From the NCBI GenBank assembly GCA_031548325.1, contig JAVBRE010000129.1, forward strand, positions 1 through 9,488: a DNA stretch of 9,488 nt, in the 5' to 3' direction. Shown here piece after piece: positions 1 to 6,549 of the stretch (within the stretch, counting starts at the first letter, position 1; the number at the start of each line of letters is the position of its first letter). The stretch is from FLUQ01 sp031548325 (GTDB taxonomy: Bacteria > Desulfobacterota > Desulfovibrionia > Desulfovibrionales > Desulfovibrionaceae). The notes under the pieces were generated by a model. It was not told the origin of the DNA and made no database searches. It saw only the letters and a list, made by a program, of their open reading frames with translations. The position numbers were made by a program, and so were the translations under genes.

Positions 1-634
1 ACTTCTTGGCGAAAGACCACTTGCTGCCGCCCGTTTCGCGCCTGGCCGGGGTAAAAGGCAGTTCCATGCGCCGGAAACCCAGCCAGTGGGTCATGCCCCG
101 ATAGAAAACCTTGCGCTCCGGCAGGCTTTTCCAGGCTTCCACCACCTTGCGGTCCAGCAGCTTGAAATCGCTGGCCCCGGAAAGGTCAAAAGAGCTGATC
201 CAAAGAAAGCCCCAATAAAAGAGCCTGGCCAGCAGCCGGTCAAGGCCCGATTCCGCCTGGCGGCGTTCCTTGCGGGCTTCCACGATGTCGGCCGCGCCGT
301 CCTTCCAGGCGGCGACCATGTCGGCAATGAGCGCGGGCGGATGTTGCAGGTCGCTGTCCAGGGTGATAACCGCGTCGCCGGCAGCGGCGTCCAGCCCGGC
401 GGCCAGGGCGGCTTCCTTGCCGAAATTGCGGGAAAGCCGCAGACAGCGCAGAGCCGGGCGGGCAGCGGCCTCGCGTTGCAGGTGGCTCCAGGAATCGTCG
501 GGCGATCCGTCGTCCACCAGGATAATTTCATAGCTTTCGCCCAGACCGGCCATAACCCGTTCCAGGGCGTCCAGAAAAACGCTGACAGCCGCCCCTTCCC
601 TGTACACGGGGCTGACGATGGACAATGTGGGCAT
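1..634 (-). CDS. Family-2 glycosyltransferase, polyprenyl-phosphate sugar synthase type (partial, C-terminus beyond window)
   Basis: The minus-strand frame starts with ATG at 634-632, which has GAGGTG six bases upstream, and stays open to the left edge, giving 211 residues. It begins MPTLSIVSPVYREG, the usual GT-A opening. DDGS (residues 41-44) is the nucleotide-sugar motif, and DSD (93-95) in TLDSDLQHP is the metal-binding DxD motif. Later come SGASDFKLLDRKVV (152-165) and GGSKWSF (202-208). This order is typical of DPM1/GtrB/ArnC-type enzymes, which move a sugar from a nucleotide donor to undecaprenyl or dolichyl phosphate at the inner membrane. Family members are usually 300-330 residues with two C-terminal membrane helices; that part would lie outside the window. 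The sugar and acceptor cannot be told from the sequence. The gene diverges from the slyB-like gene. Confidence 0.9.
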   Translation of the reverse strand, partial: MPTLSIVSPVYREGAAVSVFLDALERVMAGLGESYEIILVDDGSPDDSWSHLQREAAARPALRCLRLSRNFGKEAALAAGLDAAAGDAVITLDSDLQHPPALIADMVAAWKDGAADIVEARKERRQAESGLDRLLARLFYWGFLWISSFDLSGASDFKLLDRKVVEAWKSLPERKVFYRGMTHWLGFRRMELPFTPARRETGGSKWSFAKK

Positions 635-867
635 GCGCACCTCGTCCGGAATGCATACGTGAAGGGGCCTCAAAAATCCATACGCGAAGAAGGCGGGTCG
701 CGGCTGAAAAATTGCGGGACGGGACAAAGAAAAATTTTGCCGGAACTGCCGCCTTCACCATTCTCTTTGTGTCGATCCCGACACACTATTGCGCAAATCA
801 AAAAAATGGTGTCCAATCATGAAACAAAAATCTCGGACCATGCGCCGCGAGCATGCTGGAGGAAGTC
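635..867. other. Divergent intergenic region between glycosyltransferase and lipoprotein genes
   Basis: These 233 bp separate two divergently transcribed genes and must hold both promoters and leaders. I see no gene and no convincing -35/-10 pair on either strand. The clearest signals are A/T-rich stretches near 725-740 and 795-830, and a short dyad at 768-785 listed separately. Confidence 0.5.
768..785. promoter_or_regulatory. Short inverted repeat upstream of the SlyB-like gene
   Basis: TGTGTCG (768-774) and its exact reverse complement CGACACA (779-785) are separated by ATCC. The dyad lies about 80 bp before the lipoprotein start, in the divergent intergenic region. It could be an operator half-site pair or a small hairpin. 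Seven base pairs are weak evidence, and no regulator is recognised. Confidence 0.25.
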
Positions 868-1347
868 ATGCGCCGTCACTCCCCCTATATCCGCATCACG
901 TTTCTTGCGCTGTGTCTCGCTTTCACGATTTTTTCCCTGGGTTGCGCGTCCAGCGGCGGCAAATCCTATACTCCCGGCGAGGCCAGAAAGGCGCAGACCG
1001 TGGAAAAAGGCAGCATTCTCGCTTTGGAAGAAGTCACCATCGAGCAGGATTCGACCATGATCGGCCCCACCATAGGCGGAGTCGCCGGCGGCGCGGCGGG
1101 CAGCACCATCGGCGGCGGCAAGGGCCGCATTCTGGGCGCCGTGGGGGGCGCGCTGGCGGGCGCGGCGGCCGGAGCTTTGGCCGAAAAAGCCATCCGCTCG
1201 GAAAAAGCCTATGAATTCACCATTGAATTGGAAAACGGCCGGACCATCAGCGTGGTCCAGGCCATAGATGACGATTATGTTGTGGGCGACAAGGTCCGGG
1301 TCATCACCGGCGCGGGCAACAAGGTCCGCGTCGTGCGCGCGCCCTGA
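868..1347 (+). CDS. slyB: SlyB-like glycine-zipper outer-membrane lipoprotein
   Basis: This is a 159-residue protein if it starts at the ATG at 868. That start has GGAGGA at 858-863 in front of it; the upstream in-frame ATG at 853 would overlap this site and is less likely. The N-terminus is a lipoprotein signal: basic residues, a hydrophobic stretch (about 8-24) and SLGC with Cys26 as lipidation site. Alanine follows Cys26, so there is no inner-membrane retention aspartate. After YTPGEARKAQTVEKGSI (34-50), which resembles the start of mature E. coli SlyB, comes a glycine-zipper membrane hairpin (about 65-107, repeated GGxxGG/GxxxG). A soluble C-terminal domain ends in VRVITGAGNKVRVVRAP. SlyB-family proteins sit in the outer membrane and help keep it intact under stress. 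The lipobox is imperfect, with Ser at -3 and Leu at -2. Confidence 0.88.
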   Translation: MRRHSPYIRITFLALCLAFTIFSLGCASSGGKSYTPGEARKAQTVEKGSILALEEVTIEQDSTMIGPTIGGVAGGAAGSTIGGGKGRILGAVGGALAGAAAGALAEKAIRSEKAYEFTIELENGRTISVVQAIDDDYVVGDKVRVITGAGNKVRVVRAP

Positions 1348-1394
1348 GTCCGCAACTTTCTCCCTTTCATCACAATAATCACAAGGGTTTTCAT

Positions 1395-3110
1395 ATGCCG
1401 CGCATCAGACGCATCGACGTCAGCAGCAACGCCGTTACCGAACGCGAAAGTCCGCCGCAGGAGCTTCTGCTCAGCGGTCGGGCCCTGACTTCCCGCCTGC
1501 TGCTGGCCGAAGTGCCTCCCACGTGCCACCACTTCGGCAAACACAACAAGGTCGTCTTCGCGGGCGGCCCCTTGTCCGGCACCCTGGTTTCCAGCGCCAA
1601 CAGGCTGTCCGTGGGCGCCAAAAGCCCTCTGACCGGCGGCATCAAAGAAAGCAACGCCGGCGGGGTCATCGCCTACAAAATGGGCCGCCTGGGCCTGCGC
1701 GCCCTGATCATTGAAGGCAAGCCGGCGCAAAAACCCGGCCCCAAAGACTGGCGGCTGGTTTTCATCAATGCGGACGGCGCGCGCCTGCTGCCCGCCCCGG
1801 AAGAGCTTGTCGGCAAAGGCGTGTATGAAAAAAGCCGGGGCCTGTTCGCCAGATTCGGCAACAGAGCGGGCTTTGCCCTGATCGGCCCGGCCGCGGAACA
1901 GGGTCTGCTCAGCGCGGGCATCACCAGCACCGACCCGGAAGGCGCGCCCGCCCGTTACAGCGGCCGGGGCGGCCTGGGGTCCGTGCTCGCGTCCAAGGGC
2001 ATCATGGCCATTGTCGTGGACGACTCCAAAGCCCCCAAGGAAACAATGGCCGATCCCGCCGCCTTCACCGCCGGGCTCAAGGAAGTGGCCCGGCTGGTCA
2101 ACACCACGCCCCAGACGGCCGAAGTGTTCCGCAAATACGGCACGGCCGCCATGCTGGACACCACCAACACCCTGGGCGCCCTGCCGGTGCGCAATTTTTC
2201 GCGGGGCACTTTCGAGCAGGCAGGCGCCATTGACGGCAACGCCCTGTACAACACTATCCTTGAGCGCGGCGGCGAAGGCGACCCCAGCCACGCCTGCATG
2301 CGCGGCTGTCTTATCAAATGCTCCAACATTTTCGCCGACAAAAACGGCAAAGCTCTGGTTTCACCCCTTGAATACGAAAATATCGGGCTGCTCGGCTCCA
2401 ACTGCGGCATCGCCGACCTGGACGCCATCGCCCGCCTGAATTACGCCTGCAACGACATGGGCGTGGACACCATCGACACGGGGGCGGCCGTCGCCGTGGC
2501 CATGGAAGCGGGCCTTGCGCCTTTCGGCGACGCGGATTTCGCTGAAAAAGCCATCACCGGCATTTTGCGGGGCGAAATCCTGTCCAAGGTCATCGGCTGC
2601 GGCGCGGAAACCACCGGCCGCGTGCTCGGCCAGTACCGCGTGCCCACGGCCAAAGGCCAGGCCATGGCCGCATACGACCCGCGCGGCATCAAGGGCACGG
2701 GCGTCACCTACGCCACCTCGCCCATGGGCGCGGATCACACGGCCGGCAACACGCCGCGCTTGCAGGTCAAACACAGCGACAAGGCGGGGCAGGTCGCCAA
2801 TTCCAAAGGCGCCCAGTCCGGGGCGACCATGCACGACATTTTGGGCCTGTGCGTCATGCTGGGCGGGGCGGTCAAGGATCAGAGCCTCATCATCGGCATG
2901 GTCAACGCGCGCTACGGCACCTCTTTTACCCTGGACGAAGCCAAAGCCCTGGCGGAAGCCACCCTGGCGGTCGAACGCGAATTCAACCGCAAGGCGGGGC
3001 TGGGGCCGAACACCGACAAGCTGGCGGAATTCTTTTACGAAGAAAAAAATCCGGACTGCGACGCGGTTTTTGACGTCACCCAGGACGAACTCAAAGAAAT
3101 CACGGGCTGA
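1395..3110 (+). CDS. aor: Aldehyde:ferredoxin oxidoreductase family protein (tungsten/molybdenum pterin enzyme)
   Basis: This 571-residue protein starts at ATG 1395, seven bases after AAGGG (1383-1387). The order of motifs is that of the AOR family. The N-terminal domain has GGPLSGTLVSSANR (57-70), SPLTGGIKESNAGG (77-90) and YSGRGGLGSVLASKG (188-202). The middle holds the [4Fe-4S] ligands Cys301, Cys305 and Cys309, then PLEYENIGLLGSNCG (324-338). The pterin and active-site part has YDPRGIKGTGVTYATSPMGADH (427-448), with His448 where AOR has its catalytic histidine. DILGLC supplies the probable fourth cluster Cys486. Family enzymes oxidise aldehydes to acids using a tungsto-bispterin and pass electrons to ferredoxin in the cytoplasm. 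The first three cysteines are spaced Cx3Cx3C, not Cx2Cx3C as in Pyrococcus furiosus AOR. The gene lies 47 bp after slyB, with no terminator seen between them, and 4 bp before the MoaD-like gene. The substrate is unknown. Confidence 0.93.
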   Translation: MPRIRRIDVSSNAVTERESPPQELLLSGRALTSRLLLAEVPPTCHHFGKHNKVVFAGGPLSGTLVSSANRLSVGAKSPLTGGIKESNAGGVIAYKMGRLGLRALIIEGKPAQKPGPKDWRLVFINADGARLLPAPEELVGKGVYEKSRGLFARFGNRAGFALIGPAAEQGLLSAGITSTDPEGAPARYSGRGGLGSVLASKGIMAIVVDDSKAPKETMADPAAFTAGLKEVARLVNTTPQTAEVFRKYGTAAMLDTTNTLGALPVRNFSRGTFEQAGAIDGNALYNTILERGGEGDPSHACMRGCLIKCSNIFADKNGKALVSPLEYENIGLLGSNCGIADLDAIARLNYACNDMGVDTIDTGAAVAVAMEAGLAPFGDADFAEKAITGILRGEILSKVIGCGAETTGRVLGQYRVPTAKGQAMAAYDPRGIKGTGVTYATSPMGADHTAGNTPRLQVKHSDKAGQVANSKGAQSGATMHDILGLCVMLGGAVKDQSLIIGMVNARYGTSFTLDEAKALAEATLAVEREFNRKAGLGPNTDKLAEFFYEEKNPDCDAVFDVTQDELKEITG

Positions 3111-3114
3111 GCGC

Positions 3115-3339
3115 ATGATTCCCGTGACCGTCGAAAGCAGGCTGGTCTGGCGCAAATCACCGCCAGCCGAGATTCTGATTCCCGAAGGCACCAGAATCCG
3201 CGATTTCTTGCAGGCCATCGGCCAGAATGAATTGCGCGGCCAGGCCCTGCTGGTCATCAACCGCCAGGTCTGCGCCCCGGACAGGGAACTGAAAAGCGGC
3301 GATGCGGTGGTGTTGCTCTCCGTCATCGACGGAGGATAA
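3115..3339 (+). CDS. MoaD/ThiS-like sulfur-carrier protein linked to AOR
   Basis: This is a 74-residue ubiquitin-like protein. The ATG follows the aor stop codon by four bases, and no strong ribosome binding site is visible, so translational coupling is likely. The C-terminus SVIDGG ends in the Gly-Gly that MoaD and ThiS proteins need for adenylation and thiocarboxylation. The core IPEGTRIRDFLQAIG (22-36), ALLVINRQV (44-52) and ELKSGDAVVLL (58-68) fits a beta-grasp fold. MoaD donates sulfur to make molybdopterin dithiolene. Genes of this type are often found beside AOR genes and are thought to serve the tungsten cofactor. That role is inferred here from position; a general molybdopterin-synthase or thiamine role cannot be excluded. 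No MoaE or MoeB/ThiF partner lies in the window. Confidence 0.85.
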   Translation: MIPVTVESRLVWRKSPPAEILIPEGTRIRDFLQAIGQNELRGQALLVINRQVCAPDRELKSGDAVVLLSVIDGG

Positions 3340-3351
3340 GAGGGGCTCTGC

Positions 3352-3371
3352 CGCCGCCGTTTCCGGTGGCG
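3352..3371 (+). other. Hairpin just after the AOR-MoaD-like pair
   Basis: CGCCGCCG (3352-3359) pairs with CGGTGGCG (3364-3371) around a TTTC loop, eight pairs with one G-T wobble, starting 12 bases after the MoaD-like stop codon. It is not followed by a T tract, so it is not a classical terminator. It could protect the mRNA 3' end or act with the second hairpin at 3403-3430. Confidence 0.35.
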
Positions 3372-3402
3372 CCGCTTCAGGCTATTTCCGCCATCTCTCC
3401 GG

Positions 3403-3430
3403 CGGACCGGGACCCGGCCGACAATTTTTT
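3403..3430 (+). terminator. Probable rho-independent terminator of the aor transcription unit
   Basis: CGG-A-CCGG (3403-3410) pairs with CCGGCCG (3414-3420) around a GAC loop, with A3406 bulged. ACAA and six T (3425-3430) follow. A GC-rich stem followed by a T run, 64 bases after the MoaD-like stop codon and before a separate gene, fits an intrinsic terminator. The bulge and the four-base offset of the T run make it less than ideal. Confidence 0.5.
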
Positions 3431-3483
3431 CAGGGCCGCCGTCAGTTCCACGTCCAGCCGCTCGGCCCGCCCCTTTGCCCCGC

Positions 3484-3512
3484 TTGACTCTGGTCCTGTT
3501 ACATCATAAGAG
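3484..3512 (+). promoter_or_regulatory. Candidate promoter for hmcA
   Basis: TTGACT (3484-3489) is a near-consensus -35 hexamer. TAAGAG (3507-3512), at 17 bp spacing, is a weak -10 matching three of six positions. The pair lies in the AT-richest part of this gap, about 90 bp before the hmcA start and after the proposed aor terminator, which is where a promoter for a separately transcribed hmcA would be expected. Confidence 0.35.
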
Positions 3513-3604
3513 TATGAAAAGTTGGATTTTATGGAGCCGACAGCTCTTTCGCCACGATGCGCGCCGTGCCCCCACGTATCGCACACCGTTCCAAGGACTA
3601 CTTC

Positions 3605-5275
3605 ATGAGCAGCCCTTTTTCATTTTCTCGCGTATCCGGAGTTATAGCAGCCCTGGGCCTTGCCTGCGTGGTTCTCGTCTTTGCCGCCCAGGCCGTGCCG
3701 GGCGACAGCGCCCGGCAGGCGGCTCCGGCCGGACGCATTGTTCTTTCCGTCGCCGAAAACGGCCGGGGGGAACTGCCCCCCGTGCCCTTTGACCACGAAA
3801 TCCACGCCAAAGCCGTAACGACCGGGAACAAAGACTGCACCACCTGCCACCAGCCCCCGGCAACCCCCGAGAAGGACGCGGACCAGGGCATCGGCAAGGG
3901 GGCGCTCTCTTACAAATTCAAGAATACCGGCAGACAAAACGATAAAAATCAGCAAGATCTATACCACGACGGCTGTATAAGCTGCCATACCCAGACAGAC
4001 AAAAGCGGCAAACGCAGCGGCCCGCTGGAAGCCGAATGCCGTTCCTGCCACGTCCCGCCCGCGATTCCCGACCCGGCGGGCAAAGTCTTTGACCCGGTCC
4101 TGGACAAAGGGCTGCACGCCCGGCATATCGCTTCTGCCGACATCGCCGCGCCCGGAGCGAAACCCGGCGCCGTCGGCGCGGCCAACTGCATGGCCTGCCA
4201 CCACAGCACGCCCGGCGATCCCACAGGCGCCAACACGCGCGAATCCTGCCGGTCCTGCCATGATCCTTTCCGCCAGGTGGCGCACGACAGTTGCATTACC
4301 TGTCACCTCAAGGCATCCAAAGCGAAAAAACCCAGCGGCCCTGCCGACTGCGCCGGCTGCCACGACGCCGCGACCTGGAGCAAATACTCCAGACCGGCGC
4401 AGGTACCGCCCCTGCCCGCGGGCCAGCCTGTCACGCGCCTGCTGTCCCCCGTCCCAAGCCCTGAAACCGGCAAAAAGGACCCGGCCGAAAAAGCGTCCAT
4501 GCCGTTGGTGCCCTTCAACCACAAGCTGCATGAAGACGCTCTGCCTACCTGCCGCAGTTGCCACCACAGCACGCTGAAATCCTGCTCTTCTTGCCACACT
4601 CTGGGCGGCGTTCCCCAGGGCGGCGGCGTAACCCTGGCCCAGGCCATGCACAAGGTCGACGCGAGCTATTCCTGCGTGGGCTGCCACGAGCAGCGCAAGA
4701 CCGCCACCCCGCAGTGCATGGGCTGCCATACGCCCAAACCGGCGGCCATGGTCAAACAGGACTGCGCTTTTTGCCATAAAGCCCCTACTTCGTCGTCGCG
4801 GCAGCCCAAAGCCTTGCCTCCGGGCACAGCCGAAATGCCGCCCGTCACAGCCGCGCCGCCCGCGACGGTCACCCCGCCCTCAGAGACGGTCGCGCCGCCG
4901 GAAACCGTGATCATCGGCTCGCTGTCACAGGAATATGAGCCGAATATTCTGCCGCACGGCGCCATTATCCGGGCGTTGGAAAAGGGCATCGCAAACGCGA
5001 CTCCCAGCCTTTCGGCCATGCACGCGGCAAACTACACGGCCTGCCAGGCCTGCCATCATAAAAGCCCGGCCTCGGCCACTCCGCCAAAATGCGCCAGTTG
5101 CCACGAAAGAAGCGCCCCGCCGGCCGGGGCCGCGCCCTTGCCCGCGGATGGCCGCCCCGTGCTTAAAGCCGCTTATCACCAGCAATGCATGGGCTGCCAC
5201 GATCGCATGGCGGTCAAAAAACCGGCCAACGCCGACTGCGAATCCTGCCACACCAAGCGGATCGTAAACAAATAA
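3605..5275 (+). CDS. hmcA: 16-haem high-molecular-weight cytochrome c, HmcA type
   Basis: This 556-residue protein starts at ATG 3605, seven bases after AAGGA (3593-3597). The frame is open 16 codons further upstream, but without such a site. A signal peptide (1-30, hydrophobic about 12-29, likely cleavage after AQA) sends it to the periplasm. There are exactly 16 CxxCH haem sites, with first cysteines at 78, 124, 145, 195, 215, 230, 249, 316, 327, 357, 371, 387, 480, 496, 528 and 545. Paired histidines such as FDHEIH (62-67) and FNHKLH (304-309) are typical distal ligands of cytochrome c3 domains. A haem-free, Pro-rich stretch (404-433) splits a 12-haem part from a 4-haem C-terminal part, which has SPASATPPKCASCH and LKAAYHQQCMGCHDRM. 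Motif order, haem number and length fit Desulfovibrio vulgaris HmcA, which passes electrons between periplasmic hydrogenase/cytochrome c3 and a membrane complex. The usual hmcB-F genes do not follow. Confidence 0.93.
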   Translation: MSSPFSFSRVSGVIAALGLACVVLVFAAQAVPGDSARQAAPAGRIVLSVAENGRGELPPVPFDHEIHAKAVTTGNKDCTTCHQPPATPEKDADQGIGKGALSYKFKNTGRQNDKNQQDLYHDGCISCHTQTDKSGKRSGPLEAECRSCHVPPAIPDPAGKVFDPVLDKGLHARHIASADIAAPGAKPGAVGAANCMACHHSTPGDPTGANTRESCRSCHDPFRQVAHDSCITCHLKASKAKKPSGPADCAGCHDAATWSKYSRPAQVPPLPAGQPVTRLLSPVPSPETGKKDPAEKASMPLVPFNHKLHEDALPTCRSCHHSTLKSCSSCHTLGGVPQGGGVTLAQAMHKVDASYSCVGCHEQRKTATPQCMGCHTPKPAAMVKQDCAFCHKAPTSSSRQPKALPPGTAEMPPVTAAPPATVTPPSETVAPPETVIIGSLSQEYEPNILPHGAIIRALEKGIANATPSLSAMHAANYTACQACHHKSPASATPPKCASCHERSAPPAGAAPLPADGRPVLKAAYHQQCMGCHDRMAVKKPANADCESCHTKRIVNK

Positions 5276-5296
5276 AAGCCGCGCGCGCCGACGTGA

Positions 5297-5330
5297 AAGC
5301 GCCCCCGCGAGGCTTCTCGCGGGGGCGTTT
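5297..5330 (+). terminator. Strong rho-independent terminator after hmcA
   Basis: CGCCCCCGCGAG (5300-5311) pairs perfectly with CTCGCGGGGGCG (5316-5327) around GCTT, twelve GC-rich pairs. The flanking AAAG/TTT adds up to three more. The stem ends in TTT (5328-5330) and begins 24 bases after the hmcA stop codon. The T run is short, but the stem is very stable. It shows that hmcA ends its transcription unit here. Confidence 0.8.
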
Positions 5331-5389
5331 CCGAAAGGCGGATTAATCAGTGCTACCTTAATACCATAAGTAAATTGCCGGACTTGAAC

Positions 5390-5446
5390 GACGCGCTTCA
5401 CGGACGTCCGCTTCGCGTCTGCCGAGCAATTTCAGAGAGAAATTGC
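5390..5446 (+). promoter_or_regulatory. Nested inverted repeats in the ymdB leader
   Basis: Three symmetric elements lie within 57 bp before ymdB. GACGCG (5390-5395) pairs with CGCGTC (5414-5419). Inside that pair is the ten-base palindrome CGGACGTCCG (5401-5410). Then GCAATTTC (5426-5433) pairs exactly with GAAATTGC (5439-5446) around AGAGA. The last hairpin ends two bases before the AAAGGA ribosome binding site (5448-5453), so it could affect translation. The palindrome could instead bind a dimeric regulator. No known RNA family or operator is recognised. Confidence 0.4.
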
Positions 5447-5459
5447 CAAAGGATTTTTC

Positions 5460-6284
5460 ATGCGCATACTGATGCTGGGCGACGTGGTGGGCCGCCCGGG
5501 CCGCGCGGCCCTGAAAGCGCGCCTGCCGCATTTGCGAAAAAAGCTGGATCTGGACGCGGTCATCGCCAACGGCGAAAACGCGGCCGGCGGCGTGGGCATG
5601 ACCCCTGAAACCCTGCGCGAGCTGTTCACGGCCGGGGTCGACGTCGTTACCGGCGGCAACCATACCTGGCGGCATCCGGAAATTTACGCCGTTCTGAACA
5701 AAGACCCCCGCGTGCTGCGCCCGGCCAACGCCGCGCCGGGCGCTCCCGGCAGGGGCTGCACCATCCATGTCCTGACCGACGGTCGCAGCTTCGCCGTGCT
5801 CAACCTGCTGGGGCGTTCTTTCATGGATCCCGCGGACTGCCCCTTTCAGGCCGCGGACCGGGAACTGGCCGCCCTGCCGGAATCCGTCGCCCTGCGTTTT
5901 GTAGATTTTCACGCCGAAGCCACCAGCGAAAAACGGGCCCTGGCCTGGTATCTGGCCGGCCGGGCCACCTGCGTGGCAGGCACCCATACCCACGCCCAGA
6001 CATTTGACGCCTGCATTTTACCCGGCGGAGCGTCCGCCGCGGGAGGTCCCGCCTATATCAGCGACCTGGGCATGTGCGGCGCGGAGAGTTCTTCCATCCT
6101 CGGCATGGAAGTCAAGGGCGTGGTGGACCGTTTTGTCACGGGCCTGCCGACCCGCTTCAAACCCGCGTTCGGCGAAGGAACCTTGAACGGAATGATCGTG
6201 GATGCAGACGAGGCCACGGGCAAGGCTTTGGCCGTGACCGTGCTGCGCGAACGGGCGCCGGGGATTTGCGACCCGGCGGCGTAG
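5460..6284 (+). CDS. ymdB: YmdB/TIGR00282 family metallophosphoesterase
   Basis: This 274-residue protein starts at ATG 5460 after AAAGGA (5448-5453). It opens with MRILMLGDVVGRPGR, the hallmark of this family. The expected dinuclear metal ligands are all present: Asp8 (GDVVG), Glu39 and Asn40 (NGEN), Asn67 and His68 (GGNH), His151 (DFHAE), and His176 and His178 (GTHTH). YISDLGMCG (199-207) and ILGME (213-217) follow, as usual near the C-terminus. The length is normal; Bacillus subtilis YmdB is a little over 260 residues. Family proteins are cytoplasmic and hydrolyse 2',3'-cyclic nucleotides or related phosphodiesters. In B. subtilis, loss of YmdB alters biofilm and motility gene expression; the role in this organism is unknown. 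The gene stands alone between the hmcA terminator and a repeat-rich interval, convergent with pheT. Confidence 0.92.
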   Translation: MRILMLGDVVGRPGRAALKARLPHLRKKLDLDAVIANGENAAGGVGMTPETLRELFTAGVDVVTGGNHTWRHPEIYAVLNKDPRVLRPANAAPGAPGRGCTIHVLTDGRSFAVLNLLGRSFMDPADCPFQAADRELAALPESVALRFVDFHAEATSEKRALAWYLAGRATCVAGTHTHAQTFDACILPGGASAAGGPAYISDLGMCGAESSSILGMEVKGVVDRFVTGLPTRFKPAFGEGTLNGMIVDADEATGKALAVTVLRERAPGICDPAA

Positions 6285-6299
6285 TTGGTCCGCCTGCCC

Positions 6300-6333
6300 G
6301 GCGGGAGATATAAGAATGTTGCTCCCGCCTTTT
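6300..6333 (+). terminator. Probable terminator of ymdB
   Basis: GGCGGGAG (6300-6307) pairs perfectly with CTCCCGCC (6322-6329) across a 14-base AT-rich loop, and TTTT follows (6330-6333). It begins 16 bases after the ymdB stop codon. The large loop is unusual, but the stem and T run fit an intrinsic terminator. Confidence 0.6.
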
Positions 6334-6344
6334 GAGCAAAAGTG

Positions 6345-6447
6345 GTTCCGGCGAGAAGTTTTGTTTTTCCCTTTCTATAATTGGTCCGCCTCCCCGGCGG
6401 GGGCCAGAGAGGAGGGGCCTGCGGCCCCCCTCTCTGGGCTCTCCCCC
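6345..6447 (+). repeat. Repeat element, copy 1 (downstream of ymdB, plus orientation)
   Basis: This 103-nt stretch has two parts that recur in inverted orientation near pheT. Part one (6345-6384, GTTCCGG to ATTGG, with TGTTTTTCC inside) matches the minus strand of 6954-6993 without gaps at 32 of 40 positions. Part two (6383-6447) matches the minus strand of 6809-6873: GGTC, GCCT, CCCGGCG, GGGCCAGAGAGG, then a hairpin and CTCTGGGCT with a run of C. The start of part two also resembles 6285-6305, which differs from 6381-6401 at a single base. Confidence 0.75.
6404..6437 (+). other. Hairpin core of repeat copy 1
   Basis: CCAGAGAGG (6404-6412) pairs with CCTCTCTGG (6429-6437). GGGGCC (6414-6419) pairs with GGCCCC (6423-6428) around a TGC loop. 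This gives 15 pairs with only A6413 bulged. Five T (6451-6455) lie 14 bases further on. It may act as a backup terminator for ymdB. Confidence 0.7.
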
Positions 6448-6520
6448 TGCTTTTTGTCGTGCCGGACATGAGAGAAAGGCCTTGTATAACACATCCATCC
6501 GTCCGGGTGACCGTCTTATG

Positions 6521-6549
6521 GGCTCCGGCGGCTTTCAGTGGGAGCCGCC
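6521..6549 (+). other. Mutually exclusive hairpins
   Basis: GGCTCC (6521-6526) can pair with GGAGCC (6541-6546). GGCGGCT (6527-6533) can instead pair with AGCCGCC (6543-6549). The 3' arms overlap, so only one hairpin can form at a time. Such overlap is typical of attenuators, but no downstream gene on the plus strand is available for it to control, and it may be a chance product of GC-rich sequence. Confidence 0.3.

Noticed and set aside
86..1060. 324-residue plus-strand reading frame
   Set aside because: It is antisense to the glycosyltransferase, then crosses the intergenic region into slyB in another frame. It shows no recognisable domain.
2295..2321. Sequencing error or frameshift as cause of the odd AOR cysteine spacing
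   Set aside because: The frame is correct on both sides, and the extra residue is a whole codon in conserved surroundings.
3377..3586. 69-residue minus-strand reading frame between the MoaD-like gene and hmcA
   Set aside because: It begins with GTG without a clear ribosome binding site, overlaps the proposed terminator and hmcA promoter, and resembles no family I know.
6376..6381. Perfect TATAAT hexamer as a plus-strand promoter
   Set aside because: There is no -35 element at a suitable distance. The matching position of repeat copy 2 reads CATAGT, so it is not conserved, and no plus-strand gene follows.
6485..6490. TATAAC as a -10 element
   Set aside because: No -35 match is found 15-19 bp upstream, and there is no downstream gene on that strand.
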